Shown: positions 60,301-64,000 of the stretch, piece by piece | How the letters are laid out: every line of letters starts with the position of its first letter | Position numbering within the stretch: position 1 is the stretch's first letter | Assembly: GCA_964019135.1 (NCBI GenBank) | Contig: OZ025257.1 | Location: forward strand, 41,061,798-41,125,797 | Length of the DNA stretch: 64,000 nucleotides | Direction: 5' to 3' | DNA from: Arenicola marina | Taxonomy: Eukaryota > Annelida > Polychaeta > Arenicolidae | Notes under the pieces: generated by a model | Told to the model about the DNA's origin: nothing | The model's input: only the letters and a program-made list of their open reading frames with translations | Databases searched by the model: none | Program-made: the position numbers and the translations under genes

Positions 60301-62724
60301 TGAATAACTGATTGATTCATTAATTGATTGATTGGCGAAATGTCAGCGGCTGTAAATGTTAATAATCATCACTGGGTAGGTGTCGACCCCACACCAGATA
60401 TTTAGATTCCGCCGGTTCCGTCCGCACAGCCAGGTGAGTCCGAGAACTGCCCCCGAGAGCTTGACAAAGGGGGAAAACAAAGATTAACATGTGTCAGTGT
60501 CTACACAGACTCGGGTCGCCCTGTACGATAAAGCTTTGAAACCTAGAACAAGAACAAGTGGCTCCCTCTAAGATGAGACATATCGTAGTTAGCTGATGAG
60601 TTGTGCTGCCACCTTTCGAGTGGCAACGATTTTGAAACGGCGCGCTGAGGAGAAACCACTTGGTGCAGACAGGGTTCACATGGTTGGTTGGTTGTATATT
60701 CAGGACGCTTTAACCACTTTTTGTCATATCGCGTCAATGGGAGAAGGCAGGGAGAGTGGAGCCATGTCCCCGGGGGTAACTTCCTACTCTTTGCGAAGAA
60801 GGACATGGGATCTTTATCCTGCGACCGCACAGACATGTCCACAGCGGGGCTCGAACCATCGATCCACGTGCCGTTAGGCTGTAAGGTGACCAGAGCGCTC
60901 AAGGCGAGCGCTCTAGCCCACTGAGCTATCGGGGTGGCCCCGGGTTCACACGGCCAATGGGGCGCAGGGTGTTCGTGTGATGCACCGACCGAACGTCAGC
61001 GCCAACGCTACAGAGACCCTGCGGCTACTGCTTATAACGCACATCGCCCCCCTTCAACCATCAAGGTTAACAAATCTTTGTTAACGACGGCTAATACCTC
61101 AAAAGGGTCAATGAAAAATTGTTTCTCCGTCGACAGTGAATCTCATTATAGCTAGTGAGGAGATTGTCCTGATGCGGTCATTCGGAGGCGGTTGTCATGG
61201 AGATGCGTGGTTATTATGAAACGGTTGTCATGACATGGTTGTTCTGGCGCGATGATCATTACGCGGTTGCCAGGATGCGGTTGCCATGACGCGGTTGCCA
61301 GAATGCGGTTGCCATGGCGCGGTTACCAACAAACGCTTGGCAGGCCTGGACTTCATGTACAAGGTCAACAGGTTAATAAGTCCATTTTCTACTGTTACTA
61401 AAAGAGTAACGGTGAGTGTCTTGTGGTATATATATGTATCGAGTCTAGCTGTAAGAACGTAAGAATATTGTGTTAATGGAATAAGATTATCACCAACTAA
61501 AGGTTATGTTATTCAAGGGCATCTATTGTTCCGAAGCCTCAACTACGAGATGGTGCTGGATGAAGACACCATTTCCCTGGGTGGGCAGAATGTTACTGAT
61601 GCATGGAACCGGAAGTAGGCTGGCGTACCCGACCACACGGCTCTGCCAGAGCCAGGTTTCCGGGAAGACCGACCGGATGGCCGACACCTCTTGGAGGACG
61701 CTTTCCGTGGTCTTCGCGGTCTGTTCAGGGGCCGGGGCGGAGGCCGGGACGGGGGCCGGGGCGGGGGCCGGGGCAGGGGCCGGGGCTCCTCCAAGCCTAG
61801 CCAGCATGGGGACTCCAAGGTCAAAGGGAACCCCGCCAGGCCTGGCGTCAGCCGGACCGAAGGAGAAGGCTAGAGAGCCGGATAAAATACAATATGATAT
61901 TACGAAGAAGACGTCTTGGTGGCAGTCGTGGCGCAGAGATTGGAGAGAGAGACGGGGCCGGACCGCCGGGTAGGTCTAGCTATCCCTGGTGCGATCAGGC
62001 CCAAGGCGATCACGTTAGGCCTCTGTCAGTCCTTCTTTCAGGATCAGAGAAATCAAACTACGCAAATCTAACATATGGTGAAGCGACACCGCAGCGCTTG
62101 ATTGACTTGACTATGACGCCCAGGTCATGCAGTGGCGCCCCTTGGTGGCGATAAAAGTGAGTGGCAAGCCGCCTGATGACACCGACCCCCCCCCCACCCA
62201 CCCCCGCCCCTAATCACCACGTTGATTGAAAAGTTGTCATAATGCAACCGTCCCGCGTCATGCCAATGTCATGCAAACCGCCCCCACCACACCCACCTCA
62301 TGACATCCCACGACGTCATGACGCCACCGTGTCGACCCCTTCCACCGGCGAGCGATGCGTCACGGGCATGCCACGCTCGCTGGACCCACCATACACCATG
62401 CGCGCATTATCTACCCCGCACCCTCCACCACACCACACCACACCACACCGCCCTGCCCGCCGTCTCCAGAGGGGGCAGGGATGACAGGGGGGGGGGGGGA
62501 GGGGAGGGTGGAGATGGAATCAGGCACCCAAGGCACGCCTTACCCTGTCCGGGTCTCGGCCCAGAGCCACGTCTCCGGGAAGTGGTCCCTGATGCGGGGC
62601 TCTGGCAGCGGGGGCGAGTCGCGGGCCCCCGGGCCGCCCCCGCCCCCGCCGGGCACACTGTCGAAGGCCACGGACATGGCCCTGAACTGGCGGCCGTCCA
62701 CTTTGTCCAGCCACCCGTCCCAGC
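33138..62724 (-). CDS. CD109-like: Gene B: CD109/alpha-2-macroglobulin-like thioester protein with alternative bait exons and alternative tails (5' part missing)
   Basis: From five alternative bait exons (V1-V5) the mRNA runs through sixteen constant exons C1-C16 (54,380 down to 41,861) and then to one of two tail routes, about 760 residues plus bait. Order: bait and FPETWLW, MG6 end ([15 protein letters not shown]), MG7 ([11 protein letters not shown]), CUB parts (RMLLVE), thioester domain with PYGCGEQNM at about 50,943-50,957, then the receptor-binding domain ([20 protein letters not shown]). Proteins of this family are cut in the bait by proteases, change shape, expose the Cys-Gln thioester and trap or label the attacker. 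Both tails are hydrophobic, so products are probably membrane-linked as in CD109. Signal peptide and MG1-MG5 must lie beyond 64,000. Every junction agrees in phase. Confidence 0.9.
33303..33470. repeat. Tandem duplication next to the tail b acceptor
   Basis: ggtgatcccacaggaacaga and the 60-70 bases after it recur from about 33,390 (ggtgatcccacagaaccaaa ... cagcggggtatgtatgggct). The minus-strand acceptor ctgtgggatcaccag is therefore present twice. Confidence 0.75.
33819..33857 (-). CDS. Tail b, exon 1 (39 bases)
   Basis: Phase 1 to 1, acceptor tgtccggcag, donor accag|gtgagt. Encodes [12 protein letters not shown]. It is a small exon, supported by good splice sites on both sides and by phase agreement with C16 and with the terminal exon at 33.1-33.3 kb. 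Confidence 0.65.
34110..34275 (+). mobile_element. Diverged tRNA-like SINE head at the edge of the 58-bp array
   Basis: ggtgtggtggttagcgcgtt and aagttcgcgaccc look like A and B boxes of a different tRNA-derived SINE; the 58-bp array begins right after it. Confidence 0.45.
34290..38735 (+). repeat. 58-bp macrosatellite derived from a SINE (about 76 copies)
   Basis: The unit contains ccccggggacatggctccac, tctacccttcatccttcc and cattaacgtgctatggctat. The first two blocks and the following catt(a/g)acg match the 3' half of the main SINE (ccccggggacatggctccac ... cccattgacgcgatatg). Variant units recur at multiples of 58 (for example 232 bp apart), showing block amplification. It lies between the two alternative tails of gene B. 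Confidence 0.95.
38740..41031. other. Unique AT-rich sequence between the array and tail a
   Basis: Apart from the small inverted-repeat element at 40.07 kb I recognise nothing. The 3' UTR of tail a should lie in its right part. Confidence 0.5.
40074..40198. mobile_element. 125-bp inverted-repeat (MITE-like) element
   Basis: TACCAGGCCTGCCTC at the left and its exact reverse complement at the right (15 of 15), with partial complementarity further in (cctgtgggcc / gggcgcacag). The superfamily is unclear and no clean target duplication was seen. Confidence 0.6.
41032..41231 (-). CDS. Tail a: Cys-rich membrane tail exon
   Basis: Phase 1 start after accgttgcag, stop TAA at 41,032-41,034. Encodes [17 protein letters not shown], the cluster [20 protein letters not shown] and a hydrophobic stretch ([20 protein letters not shown]) ending SRRRLLY. 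This is either a type I membrane anchor with a short basic cytoplasmic end or a GPI signal. CxxCxxCC could pair with other Cys residues or dimerise. Confidence 0.8.
41861..41963 (-). CDS. C16: last constant exon
   Basis: Phase 0 to 1: [34 protein letters not shown]. It matches the final strands of the receptor-binding domain (xxVxVYDYYxP). The donor accgg|gtaggt leaves phase 1, which both tail routes accept. Confidence 0.9.
41985..42200 (+). repeat. 29-30-bp repeat near the C16 acceptor
   Basis: About six units of gtcatggcaacgatggaggc plus agaggcatt. It contains no exon sequence but begins within 30 bp of the C16 acceptor. Confidence 0.85.
42370..42645. repeat. Degraded tandem copies of the C15 donor region
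   Basis: ctcatccaggtagaagac preceded by ataattgacccttgc occurs twice, and a third copy reads ttatccaggtataagac. These match the end of exon C15 with its donor (cccatac|ctcatccaagta on the plus strand). Two copies have GC and one has GT at the donor position. Confidence 0.8.
42646..42799 (-). CDS. C15: receptor-binding domain middle
   Basis: Phase 2 to 0: [44 protein letters not shown]. It matches the SGMAIxxVxxxSGF core. Its 3' end and donor occur three more times as degraded tandem copies downstream in the intron. Confidence 0.87.
43143..43249 (-). CDS. C14: receptor-binding domain start
   Basis: Phase 0 to 2: [35 protein letters not shown]. It corresponds to the xLRYN segment after the thioester/CUB region. 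Donor ggctg|gtgagt. Confidence 0.85.
43270..43465. repeat. Trinucleotide-rich (att/gtt) microsatellite
   Basis: attatt and tttgttgttg tracts, with a block of about 75 bp duplicated (ending ataataatgaacattattat). Confidence 0.9.
44150..44215 (-). CDS. C13: link to receptor-binding domain
   Basis: 22 codons, phase 0 to 0: [22 protein letters not shown]. It matches the ATGxGxxLVQ segment of the family. Acceptor cttcag, donor cag|gtgcgt. Confidence 0.88.
44490..44563. repeat. Partial duplication of the C12 donor end with poly-C
   Basis: gcttcatctgcaggatgaca with the preceding aagagacacact repeats the 3' end of exon C12 and its donor (aagagactcac|ctgcttcat). In the copy the donor reads agtgtg in place of ggtgag. 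A run of about 16 C separates the two. Confidence 0.8.
44575..44730 (-). CDS. C12: CUB end
   Basis: 52 codons, phase 0 to 0: [52 protein letters not shown]. [12 protein letters not shown] is a hallmark of the family. Its last exon bases and donor are duplicated once downstream next to poly-C. Confidence 0.93.
45358..45584 (-). CDS. C11: end of thioester domain
   Basis: Phase 1 to 0: [59 protein letters not shown]. MKWLVxQRNxxGGFxSTQ is a strong match to A2M/CD109. The intron before its acceptor is an array of pyrimidine-rich units 2.1 kb long. Confidence 0.93.
45605..47745. repeat. About 25-bp pyrimidine-rich array next to the C11 acceptor (about 85 copies)
   Basis: Units gggtcagtcagggggtgga plus gtcaga on the plus strand; on the gene strand these read ctgaccctctgactccaccc. 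Blocks of about 284 bp recur (46.5-47.7 kb). The array starts about 25 bases from the C11 acceptor, so it forms an extremely long polypyrimidine-like region. Confidence 0.93.
47825..48025 (-). mobile_element. SINE copy (minus strand)
   Basis: Reverse-complement copy: ggatcggtagttcaagcccc B box, ggataaagattccatgtcct body and tail. The A-box end is missing. Confidence 0.8.
48525..48575. repeat. 12-bp repeat copied from the C10 donor
   Basis: On the gene strand the donor gtcagtccgccact is followed by three more cagtccgccact units. The units keep the sequence around the donor. Confidence 0.85.
48575..48755 (-). CDS. C10: thioester domain
   Basis: Phase 0 to 1: [50 protein letters not shown] end it at agaagg|gtcagt because the single g joins A-C of the next exon to give KDGEMHW, the expected family sequence. 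Reading on would only enter a 12-bp repeat copied from the donor. Confidence 0.88.
48880..49050. repeat. AT-rich simple sequence
   Basis: Runs of tatatttatataata and tatatatata in the C9-C10 intron. Confidence 0.9.
49089..49163 (-). CDS. C9: thioester domain
   Basis: 25 codons, phase 0 to 0: [25 protein letters not shown]. Acceptor gctttgacag, donor gggg|gtaagt. V-x-L-T-A-Y-A/V matches the toroid helices. Confidence 0.9.
49164..49610. other. Intron C8-C9, nothing recognised
   Basis: Contains a weak internal duplication (acaaaatat(t)agatt near 49,415 and 49,520). Otherwise I see nothing. Confidence 0.45.
49611..49773 (-). CDS. C8: thioester domain
   Basis: Phase 2 to 0: [49 protein letters not shown]. 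The T-A-F-V-x-K-x-F pattern is the standard alpha/alpha-toroid helix of the domain. Confidence 0.93.
49774..50547. other. Intron C7-C8, nothing recognised
   Basis: A short set of tcaaatgtcg-type repeats near 49,960-50,110 only. No element or array. Confidence 0.45.
50548..50629 (-). CDS. C7: thioester domain
   Basis: Phase 1 to 2: [26 protein letters not shown]. The motif DGSFSAFG matches the conserved D/N-G-S-Y/F-S-A-F-G of macroglobulin thioester domains. Confidence 0.93.
50837..51013 (-). CDS. C6: thioester exon (GCGEQ)
   Basis: Phase 1 to 1. Encodes [39 protein letters not shown] and the first thioester-domain helices. The Cys and Gln of GCGEQ (about 50,943-50,957) form the internal thioester, and both are present. 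This exon fixes the family identity of the gene. Confidence 0.97.
51336..51483 (-). CDS. C5: CUB to thioester-domain link
   Basis: Phase 0 to 1: [45 protein letters not shown]. The Pro-x-x-x-Val-Pro-Gly-Ser pattern just before the thioester domain is typical. The donor is attg|gtgggt. Confidence 0.9.
52069..52197 (-). CDS. C4: CUB-part exon
   Basis: 43 codons, phase 0 to 0: [43 protein letters not shown]. It matches the VKRMLLVEPEG region of A2M relatives that precedes the thioester domain. Confidence 0.9.
52532..52624 (-). CDS. C3: MG7 end
   Basis: 31 codons, phase 0 to 0: [31 protein letters not shown]. The acceptor gctgttttag follows a 21-bp array that fills the intron; the donor is agg|gtgagt. 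Confidence 0.85.
52650..53280 (+). repeat. 21-bp minisatellite (about 30 copies)
   Basis: Units cactctcgagcttcagatat plus one base, rich in CTCGAG and GATATC. It fills most of the C2-C3 intron. An open frame along the plus strand is a by-product of the 21-bp period. Confidence 0.92.
53371..53484 (-). CDS. C2: MG7 start
   Basis: 38 codons, phase 0 to 0: [46 protein letters not shown] is a strong family signature. The donor is gag|gtgagc. Confidence 0.9.
53485..54262. other. Intron C1-C2
   Basis: Holds a short SINE fragment on the minus strand near 54,045-54,115 (ccgtactctttgcgaagga). Nothing else recognised. Confidence 0.5.
54263..54380 (-). CDS. C1: first constant exon after the bait
   Basis: Phase 2 to 0, acceptor gcctcatcag, donor aag|gtgagt. 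One base completes the Gly codon left by any of the five bait exons, then [39 protein letters not shown]. This matches the segment after the bait in alpha-2-macroglobulin relatives (PDTITxW). Confidence 0.9.
54381..55364. other. Left part of the V5-C1 intron
   Basis: AT-rich, with tatata simple sequence at about 55,015-55,145. No element or gene seen. Confidence 0.5.
55385..56010 (+). repeat. About 23-bp minisatellite (about 25 copies)
   Basis: Unit tgtgacagctgtgaacggcc plus ata, with each unit carrying CAGCTG. Some copies are followed by tagtgctttaaccatta, giving a larger period. Confidence 0.92.
56110..56199. repeat. 9-11-bp repeat adjoining the V5 donor
   Basis: On the gene strand the V5 donor ccgg|gtacgc is followed by about eight ccgggtgtac-like units, each containing a gg|gt donor-like core. 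Confidence 0.8.
56200..56425 (-). CDS. V5: alternative bait exon, acidic/Leu-rich
   Basis: 226 bases, phase 1 to 2, acceptor catcccgacag, donor gccgg|gtacgc. Encodes [60 protein letters not shown] and [14 protein letters not shown]. It is the bait exon closest to the constant exons and the least biased in composition. The donor is followed at once by a short array of donor-like units. Confidence 0.85.
56585..56835 (+). repeat. Purine-rich gtagaggg/ggaggtcaa repeats
   Basis: Imperfect units of gggtagaggtagagggagga and ggtcaa, plus a duplicated ggaccatttcacctttcatg. Confidence 0.75.
56835..56880 (-). mobile_element. SINE tail fragment
   Basis: ggttggttggtttaggtagg and acgctttaat match the 3' end of the main SINE in reverse. 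The 68-bp array begins right after it. Confidence 0.55.
56893..57665 (+). repeat. 68-bp minisatellite (about 11 copies)
   Basis: Units caaggactaccgtagaaccg ... gtaggtcccgggaagcc. Two classes (agccggcc with gtggtttg, agcctacc with gtgatttg) alternate, giving a 136-bp higher-order period. Confidence 0.93.
57770..58045 (-). mobile_element. SINE copy with internal tRNA-like insertion
   Basis: SINE tail/body part (gagccatgtctccggg, ctttgcgaag) at about 57,775-57,830 and head end (acagacatggccacagc ... gatccacgtgccg) at 57,990-58,040. Between them lies a second tRNA-like unit (ggtgggattcgaacccacct). Diverged. Confidence 0.55.
58418..58676 (-). CDS. V4: alternative bait exon, short collagen-like
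   Basis: 259 bases, phase 1 to 2, acceptor gtgtttcacag, donor acagg|gtgaat. Encodes [20 protein letters not shown], about ten Gly-X-Y triplets ([33 protein letters not shown]), [16 protein letters not shown] and [13 protein letters not shown]. It is the paralogue of V3 with a shorter triplet run. Confidence 0.85.
59150..59362 (-). mobile_element. SINE copy inside duplication copy 1
   Basis: Reverse-strand SINE with tail (gttggttgtatcttcatgac), body and B box. It occupies the same place as the SINE in copy 2, so it inserted before the duplication. Confidence 0.8.
59934..60276 (-). CDS. V3: alternative bait exon, long collagen-like Gly-X-Y
   Basis: 343 bases, phase 1 to 2, acceptor tgtgccccgcag, donor acagg|gtgaat. 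Encodes [19 protein letters not shown], then more than twenty Gly-X-Y triplets ([19 protein letters not shown] and repeated GPA), [20 protein letters not shown] and [21 protein letters not shown] collagen-like bait is unusual for this family. It lies in a segmental duplication with V4. Confidence 0.85.
60680..60945 (-). mobile_element. Full-length SINE inside duplication copy 2
   Basis: On the minus strand: ccgatagctcagtgggctag A box, ggttcgagcccc B box, ggataaagatcccatgtcct body and a tail ending gaatatacaaccaaccaacc. Confidence 0.88.
61180..61345 (+). repeat. About 16-bp repeat (gcggttgccatga)
   Basis: About ten imperfect units around gcggttgccatgac between V2 and V3. Confidence 0.8.
61629..61869 (-). 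CDS. V2: alternative bait exon, Ala-Pro repeat
   Basis: 241 bases, phase 1 to 2, acceptor ggctctctag, donor gtcgg|gtacgc. Encodes [26 protein letters not shown], an [20 protein letters not shown] stretch, [18 protein letters not shown] and [13 protein letters not shown]. The Ala-Pro run would be an extended polyproline-like rod. FPETWLW is followed by Q, not A as in the other four. Confidence 0.75.
62544..62724 (-). CDS. V1: alternative bait exon, Gly-rich
   Basis: 181 bases, phase 1 to 2, acceptor ctccccgaccag, donor acagg|gtaagg (best donor of the five). Encodes [20 protein letters not shown], a run of six glycines, [14 protein letters not shown], then [13 protein letters not shown]. The Gly/Pro loop with RIR just before FPETWLW would be the protease-cut site. 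It is the most upstream bait exon in the window. Confidence 0.8.
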
Positions 62725-63440
62725 CTGGTCGGGGAGAGCAGCAGCGGTCAGGTGAAAATTAGGAAATGATGAAGAGGTAAGTGGGCCACCTTTGTGCGAT
62801 ACAGGGGCGAGGAATCTGCTGGATCAATAATCTCCTAGATCAATGAGATGACATTATTGATTGGAAAAAAGAAACAACGGCAAAAGTGGAAAACTAGACC
62901 CCCTATAAACCGATCTGGATTGTCAATCATTCATTGACGTCACTGTTGTTTTTATCCAATCATATGACGAAAGAAGTCATAACGTGCGTTATATCCGACA
63001 AACAAATCCGACAAACAAAGGAGAATATCACTTTGTTGTCAGTCTCAGAGATACATCACCCGTGTCCATACCATCAGCTATGATTGTCAGTTTCATACTC
63101 ACGCTTAACGAAAAACCGTGGGCGGGGATTAGGCCGGGGTGTAGCACGGTGTATTTGTAAGTACGCGGCCGGTCAAGCCGATCACGAGCACATGACCTCT
63201 GTACAGTCAGCCTTGGTTTCAGACGGACACCTTGGGACAGTTTGATCCTATATATATAATGTATAATTATGTATAATGGCCGGGATCAAATCCTTAACCA
63301 TTAAATCCTGAAACCCACTGGGGAGCAAATAGTACTTCTCGCGGAATAACCGTCGAAAGTGAAATAAAATGTTGAGTTGTTTTTTTCGGCCTGTTTTTCA
63401 GCCCATTGGGGAAAAAACCTTCCTGAAGAATAAAATGGGG
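62725..63440. other. Upstream of V1, nothing recognised
   Basis: I looked for further bait exons (FPETWLW) and macroglobulin exons on the minus strand and found none here. Constant 5' exons or more bait exons must be outside the window. Confidence 0.5.
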
Positions 63441-63449
63441 TTCAATGAC

Positions 63450-63525
63450 ATTTGCCCTAGGCGCAGGGTCCGAGGGTCGAACCTACGACCTGTTGATCTG
63501 CAGTGCCCCGGTTACGGTTTATGTG
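63450..63525 (-). mobile_element. tRNA-like SINE head, second family
   Basis: gggtcgaacctacgacctgt and gatctgcag resemble the tRNA-like heads at 25.1-25.3 kb. Confidence 0.4.
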
Positions 63526-63599
63526 AGCGAAACTATCACTTCCGGTTATTACGCGCCCTACATACGGGTACTTCACCGGCGACCTAATGAGCGAGAATA

Positions 63600-63848
63600 G
63601 ATGGGTGTATATTCAGGACGCTTTAATCTATTCTGGTCGTATCGCGTCCATGGGAGAAGTGAGGGAAGAGCGAAGCCATGTCCCCGGGGTAACTCTTTGC
63701 GAAAAAGGACATGGGATATTTATCCTGCGACCAAACAGACATGGCCACAGCGGGGCTCGCACCACCGATCTACGTGCCGTTAGGCTCTCAGGTGGCCAGA
63801 GCATTCAAAGCGAGCGTTCTAACCCACTGAGCTATCGAGCGGCCCCCG
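63600..63848 (-). mobile_element. Full-length SINE
   Basis: On the minus strand: ctcgatagctcagtgggtta, gcgagccccgctgtggccat, ggataaatatcccatgtcct and a tail ending gaatatacaccc. A short deletion lies before the ccccggggac block. Confidence 0.85.
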
Positions 63849-63884
63849 ACGGAGAATAAATTGTGAGAGGAATCATTTTCTCTC

Positions 63885-64000
63885 CAAAATAGACGCTTTC
63901 AAAAAGAGGCTCTCCAAGGCAGGCTCCCCAAAATAGGCTCTCTAAAATAGAGGCTCTCCAACGCAGAGGCTCTCCAATGCAGAGGCTCTCCAAAAGAGAG
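63885..64000 (+). repeat. 19-20-bp minisatellite at the window edge
   Basis: Units of agaggctctccaa(a/c)(a/g)(c/a); the array continues past the window end. Confidence 0.8.

Larger units (their letters stand above)
59600..60945. repeat. Segmental duplication, copy 2 (holds V3)
   Basis: Partner of 58,085-59,362, in the same orientation and directly adjacent. The largest difference is the longer Gly-X-Y run of V3. Confidence 0.9.

Overview
This window is nuclear DNA of an animal, most likely a marine invertebrate. It has GT-AG introns, a vertebrate-like macroglobulin/CD109 gene, a Tudor-domain gene, many tRNA-derived SINEs and a very heavy load of minisatellites. I cannot name the species. Two multi-exon genes converge on about 31-33 kb. 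I called exons from protein-family similarity plus exact agreement of reading phase across every junction.

Gene A (+ strand, 337-30,805, 18 visible exons, about 669 residues; 5' end outside the window) encodes an extended Tudor domain, then an armadillo-type helical-repeat region, then a CS (p23-like) domain and an acidic C-terminus. Tudor plus CS suggests a germ-granule or piRNA-pathway scaffold, but I know no named family with exactly this order.

Gene B (- strand, about 62,724 down to 33,138; 5' part outside the window) is a thioester-containing protein of the alpha-2-macroglobulin/CD109 family. Sixteen constant exons cover MG6, MG7, CUB, the thioester domain (with PYGCGEQNM) and the receptor-binding domain. 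Upstream of them lie five alternative bait-region exons (V1-V5). All five start in phase 1, end in phase 2 and finish with a conserved FPETWLW segment. Their variable parts are unrelated: Gly-rich, Ala-Pro repeat, long collagen-like Gly-X-Y, short collagen-like, and acidic/Leu-rich. Because the phases differ, only one of the five can be used per in-frame mRNA. At the 3' end two alternative membrane-tail routes, both phase 1, are compatible with the last constant exon: a Cys-rich tail at 41.0-41.2 kb and a Gly/Pro-rich GPI-type tail at 33.1-33.9 kb. The locus could therefore make up to ten membrane-linked protease traps.

The second theme is repeats. At least nine splice junctions in the two genes have been tandemly copied together with part of their exon and the splice signal. 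Some of these grew into arrays of tens of copies (9.8-12.3 kb, 8.9-9.2 kb, 1.4-2.9 kb). Other large arrays have 43-bp, 17-bp, 58-bp (SINE-derived) and about 25-bp (pyrimidine-rich) units. Mobile DNA includes full and partial SINEs, a young Mutator-like foldback element with a 9-bp target duplication, two hAT-like short elements, a 125-bp inverted-repeat element and a broken envelope-bearing retroelement fossil nested in a SINE.
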